Positions 15,101-16,416 of a stretch of DNA of 16,416 bases are shown piece after piece. How positions within the stretch are numbered: position 1 is the first letter of the stretch; every line of letters starts with the position of its first letter. A program made the translations under genes and the position numbers. The notes beneath the pieces were generated by a model, which saw only the letters and a list, made by a program, of their open reading frames with translations, was not told the origin of the DNA and did not search any database. The DNA is from Acidobacteria bacterium UBA2994 (GTDB lineage: Bacteria > Acidobacteriota > Vicinamibacteria > Vicinamibacterales > UBA8438), in contig DEAA01000042.1 of NCBI GenBank assembly GCA_002346545.1, forward strand, positions 1 through 16,416, given 5' to 3'.

Positions 15101-15120
15101 ACTGCGAGGGTTCGCCGCAT

Positions 15121-15146
15121 TGAGGCGCGAGCCCACGAGCGCCTCA
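15121..15146. terminator. 8-bp hairpin between convergent genes, possible bidirectional terminator
   Basis: TGAGGCGC (15121-15128) pairs perfectly with GCGCCTCA (15139-15146) around a 10-nt loop. It lies between the end of the membrane protein gene (15100) and the purH locus transcribed toward it. Neither side has a T-run, so it does not fit the classical intrinsic terminator. The right arm also contains the ancestral purH stop codon (15144-15146). Confidence 0.4.
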
Positions 15147-15215
15147 GTACCGGAAGTACCGTCGGCCGGTGAACACCATCGCGATGCCATGCTCATTGAC
15201 CGCCGGGATGAACTC
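15144..15215 (-). pseudogene. purH: Out-of-frame remnant of the purH C-terminus
   Basis: Directly after the IMP cyclohydrolase open frame, a different minus-strand frame reads EFIPAV then NEHGIAMVFTGRRYFRY and a TGA stop. This matches the very conserved C-terminal end of full-length PurH (typically HGIAMVFTG-x-RHFRH). It is 23 codons long and has no start of its own. About 300 residues of AICAR formyltransferase domain that should lie between it and the N-terminal domain are missing, so this is the far edge of an internal deletion. The junction lies around 15216-15235. The identification rests on the well-known family ending. Confidence 0.8.
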
Positions 15216-15816
15216 TCCGCCTGAACCCGTCTCCGGTGACCTCCACGGAGGCCAGCGCACCCGCGATCGTCTCGTCGTAGGCGTGCGTATGGGCGAACGC
15301 CTTGGCCGCGAGTGAGAGCCGGAAGTCCGCGGACGGACCGCTCTCCCGATCCAGTTGCTCCATCGCCTCCTGGTAGTCGGAGGGGTCGACCACGATCAGG
15401 ACGTCTTGGAAGTTCTTGGCGGCGGCACGTACCAGCGTCGGCCCACCAATATCGATCTCTTCAATGAGGGCGTCGAACTTGGTACCGGGATCGGCGGCGG
15501 CCCGCGCGAACGGGTACAGGTTCACGACCACCACATCGATCGGCATGATCCCCTGAGCTTCGAGCGCCTCGAGGTCATCGGGGCGATGGCGGCGAGCCAG
15601 GATGCCGCCATGAACGGCGGGGTGGAGGGTCTTGACGCGACCGTCCATCATCTCCGGAAATCCGGTAACCGAGGATACTGCAGTCACGGTCAGTCCTCCT
15701 TCGGTCAGAGTCCGCGCCGTCCCGCCAGTCGACACGAGCTCGTAGCCTCGGGCGCTCAGCCCTCTGGCAAAATCGACCAGATTCGTCTTGTCAGACACAC
15801 TTAGTAGCGCACGCAT
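15193..15816 (-). CDS. purH: PurH truncated to its N-terminal IMP cyclohydrolase domain
   Basis: Full PurH (about 510-530 residues) carries out the last two steps of IMP synthesis: formylation of AICAR (C-terminal domain) and ring closure (N-terminal MGS-like domain). Here only the cyclohydrolase part is open, 207 residues from ATG 15816, which is preceded by AGAGGAGAAG. It includes LLSVSDKTNL (4-13), STGGTARTL (29-37), GRVKTLHPAVHGGILA (59-74), NLYPF (99-103) and IDIGGPTLVRAAAKN (121-135). The residues matching the human active site (K62, Y101, D122, K134) are all present. The domain ends near 196, after which the frame runs into an unrelated RRRVHPGGQ and a stop. The formyltransferase domain is absent, apart from its last 23 codons out of frame downstream. 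A free-standing cyclohydrolase could still work if another enzyme makes FAICAR. Confidence 0.88.
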   Translation of the reverse strand: MRALLSVSDKTNLVDFARGLSARGYELVSTGGTARTLTEGGLTVTAVSSVTGFPEMMDGRVKTLHPAVHGGILARRHRPDDLEALEAQGIMPIDVVVVNLYPFARAAADPGTKFDALIEEIDIGGPTLVRAAAKNFQDVLIVVDPSDYQEAMEQLDRESGPSADFRLSLAAKAFAHTHAYDETIAGALASVEVTGDGFRRRVHPGGQ

Positions 15817-15928
15817 GAGTCGCTTCTTCTCCTCTGTTCCCCTACTGGTGTTCGCGGACTGGCGGCGAGGGACTCGCAATGCTCCGTTGGGACCCGACCG
15901 CGTCCCAGTGCCGGAGCCACCCGTCTTC

Positions 15929-15957
15929 TTGACAACGGTCGATCGGCTGACTACGAT
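15929..15957 (+). promoter_or_regulatory. Promoter of the cold-shock gene
   Basis: A perfect -35 TTGACA (15929-15934) is followed after exactly 17 bp by TACGAT (15952-15957), a 4-of-6 match to the -10 consensus. The same -10 hexamer is used by the tRNA-Thr promoter in this window. The start would be near 15964, giving a leader of about 134 nt. Long structured leaders are typical of cspA-type genes. Confidence 0.75.
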
Positions 15958-15986
15958 GCCTCTACTGGCACATGGGTGAGACCCGC

Positions 15987-16010
15987 AGGCCGCGCACGCG
16001 GTCTTTTTTT
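15987..16010 (+). terminator. Intrinsic-terminator-like attenuator in the csp leader
   Basis: A 7-bp stem (AGGCCGC, 15987-15993, with GCGGTCT, 15998-16004, one G-T pair) closes a GCAC loop and runs into seven T residues (16004-16010). This is a classical intrinsic terminator on the plus strand. It lies about 25-45 nt after the predicted start and ends 87 nt before the csp ATG. No plus-strand gene ends nearby, so premature termination of the csp transcript is the natural reading. An alternative pairing of AGACCCGC (15979-15986, one bulged C) with GCGGTCT is also possible. Confidence 0.65.
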
Positions 16011-16053
16011 GTGCCTCCCAAGGCGACCTGCTCGTCCTGGGGCTCGTAAGCCG

Positions 16054-16074
16054 GGGCGGCGCCAGGCGCCGCCC
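16054..16074 (+). promoter_or_regulatory. Very stable leader hairpin before the csp ribosome binding site
   Basis: GGGCGGCGCC (16054-16063) and GGCGCCGCCC (16065-16074) are perfect inverted repeats around a single A. As RNA this makes at least 9 bp of pure G-C stem with a CAG loop. It ends 23 nt before the ATG and just upstream of the AGGGGAAG ribosome binding site (16086-16093). There is no T-run, so it is not a terminator. It may affect translation or mRNA stability in a temperature-dependent way, as leaders of other cold-shock genes do. Confidence 0.6.
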
Positions 16075-16097
16075 ACAAGCACGTCAGGGGAAGCAAG

Positions 16098-16310
16098 ATG
16101 CGTATCACAGGCAAGGTCAAGTGGTTCAACAACGCCAAGGGCTACGGATTCATCGAACGCGAAGGCGGCAGCGATGTGTTCGTGCACTTCTCGGCGATTC
16201 AGGGCAACGGTTTCCGGACGCTCGAGGAAGGTCAGGGCGTCGAGTTCGAAATCGTGGATGGCCCGAAGGGGCCACAGGCCGGCGCTGTCACGCGGGCGGA
16301 CGGGGAATAG
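16098..16310 (+). CDS. Cold-shock protein (CspA family, single cold-shock domain)
   Basis: This 70-residue protein binds single-stranded RNA and DNA and is expected to act as an RNA chaperone. Almost the whole chain is the cold-shock domain: [16 protein letters not shown] (5-20), containing RNP1 (KGYGFIE), then RNP2 VFVHF (27-31), and [10 protein letters not shown] (54-63) near the end. The ATG at 16098 follows a good AGGGGAAG ribosome binding site. The gene stands alone with its own promoter, structured leader and downstream hairpin. Several csp paralogues exist in most genomes, so cold induction cannot be assumed. Confidence 0.96.
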   Translation: MRITGKVKWFNNAKGYGFIEREGGSDVFVHFSAIQGNGFRTLEEGQGVEFEIVDGPKGPQAGAVTRADGE

Positions 16311-16322
16311 ACGCTCTTCGAT

Positions 16323-16352
16323 TGGCCCGGGTGCCGCTCGGCATCTGGGCCA
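16323..16352 (+). terminator. Probable terminator hairpin after the csp gene
   Basis: TGGCCCGGGTGCC (16323-16335) pairs with GGCATCTGGGCCA (16340-16352) over 13 bp, including two G-T pairs, around a GCTC loop. It starts 13 nt after the csp stop. The sequence after it is pyrimidine-rich (CTCCTTTCCCTCTCC) rather than a clean T-run. A terminator or 3'-end stabilising hairpin is likely. The rest of the window to 16416 shows nothing else. Confidence 0.6.
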
Positions 16353-16416
16353 GTCGTGCTCCTTTCCCTCTCCCGGTCGCCTCTTCCTCCCAACACCGCA
16401 GTCCGGCATCTCCCGT

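Noticed and set aside
15956..15979. Mini-ORF MPLLAHG before the csp attenuator
   Set aside because: Its ATG lies within the predicted -10 box, upstream of the transcription start, so it would not be transcribed.
15951..16409. Minus-strand open frame (152 codons) across the csp gene
   Set aside because: It is antisense to a certain cold-shock gene and to its promoter and hairpins, with no family resemblance.
1..16416. Search for mobile elements, CRISPR arrays, toxin-antitoxin or phage-defence genes
   Set aside because: No transposase, integrase, regularly spaced repeats, nuclease/toxin signatures or compositional break was seen; apart from the purH lesion and the leader elements, this is ordinary core chromosome.

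Overview
The window reads as a stretch of a high-GC bacterial chromosome made almost entirely of housekeeping genes. No mobile element, CRISPR array or phage gene was seen. The gene content (IspDF fusion, zinc-type S18, acidic-tailed ribosomal proteins, LolB-like lipoprotein, O-antigen-ligase-like protein) suggests a diderm bacterium of a phylum such as Gemmatimonadota. That placement is inferred from gene order and protein flavour, not from a search.

Positions 1-13581 hold one long run of minus-strand genes. In transcription order it is: TPR protein, LolB-like lipoprotein, ispE, tRNA-Gln(TTG), prs, rplY, pth, rpsF, rpsR, rplI, dnaB, alr, radA, ispDF, rlmB, and finally the 5' half of tRNA-Thr(TGT) at the window edge. 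It joins two widely conserved clusters: lolB-ispE-tRNA-Gln-prs-rplY-pth and rpsF-rpsR-rplI-dnaB. Many junctions overlap by 1-14 nt (ATGA, GTGA or TGATG), so translational coupling is likely. Internal promoters are visible before tRNA-Gln and tRNA-Thr and, more weakly, before rpsF. The rpsF leader can form a hairpin that hides its Shine-Dalgarno sequence, as expected for S6:S18 autoregulation.

Positions 13582-15100 carry a small divergent plus-strand unit with an extended -10 promoter: a 60-residue Trm112/UPF0434-type zinc-ribbon protein followed by a polytopic O-antigen-ligase-like membrane protein. It converges on a minus-strand purH locus.

The most striking observation is at purH (15144-15816). 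The N-terminal IMP cyclohydrolase domain is complete with its catalytic residues, but nearly the whole AICAR formyltransferase domain is missing. The last 23 codons of a normal PurH C-terminus are still present immediately downstream, in another reading frame. This is the signature of a roughly 0.9-kb internal deletion, either real or an assembly collapse.

The right end holds a cold-shock protein gene with a near-consensus promoter and a leader of about 134 nt. That leader contains a textbook intrinsic-terminator structure (hairpin plus T7) upstream of the gene, which looks like an attenuator, and a second very stable hairpin just before the ribosome binding site. A 13-bp hairpin follows the gene. 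No gene-free stretch exceeds 300 bases. The longest, 15817-16097, holds the purH upstream region and the csp promoter and leader.
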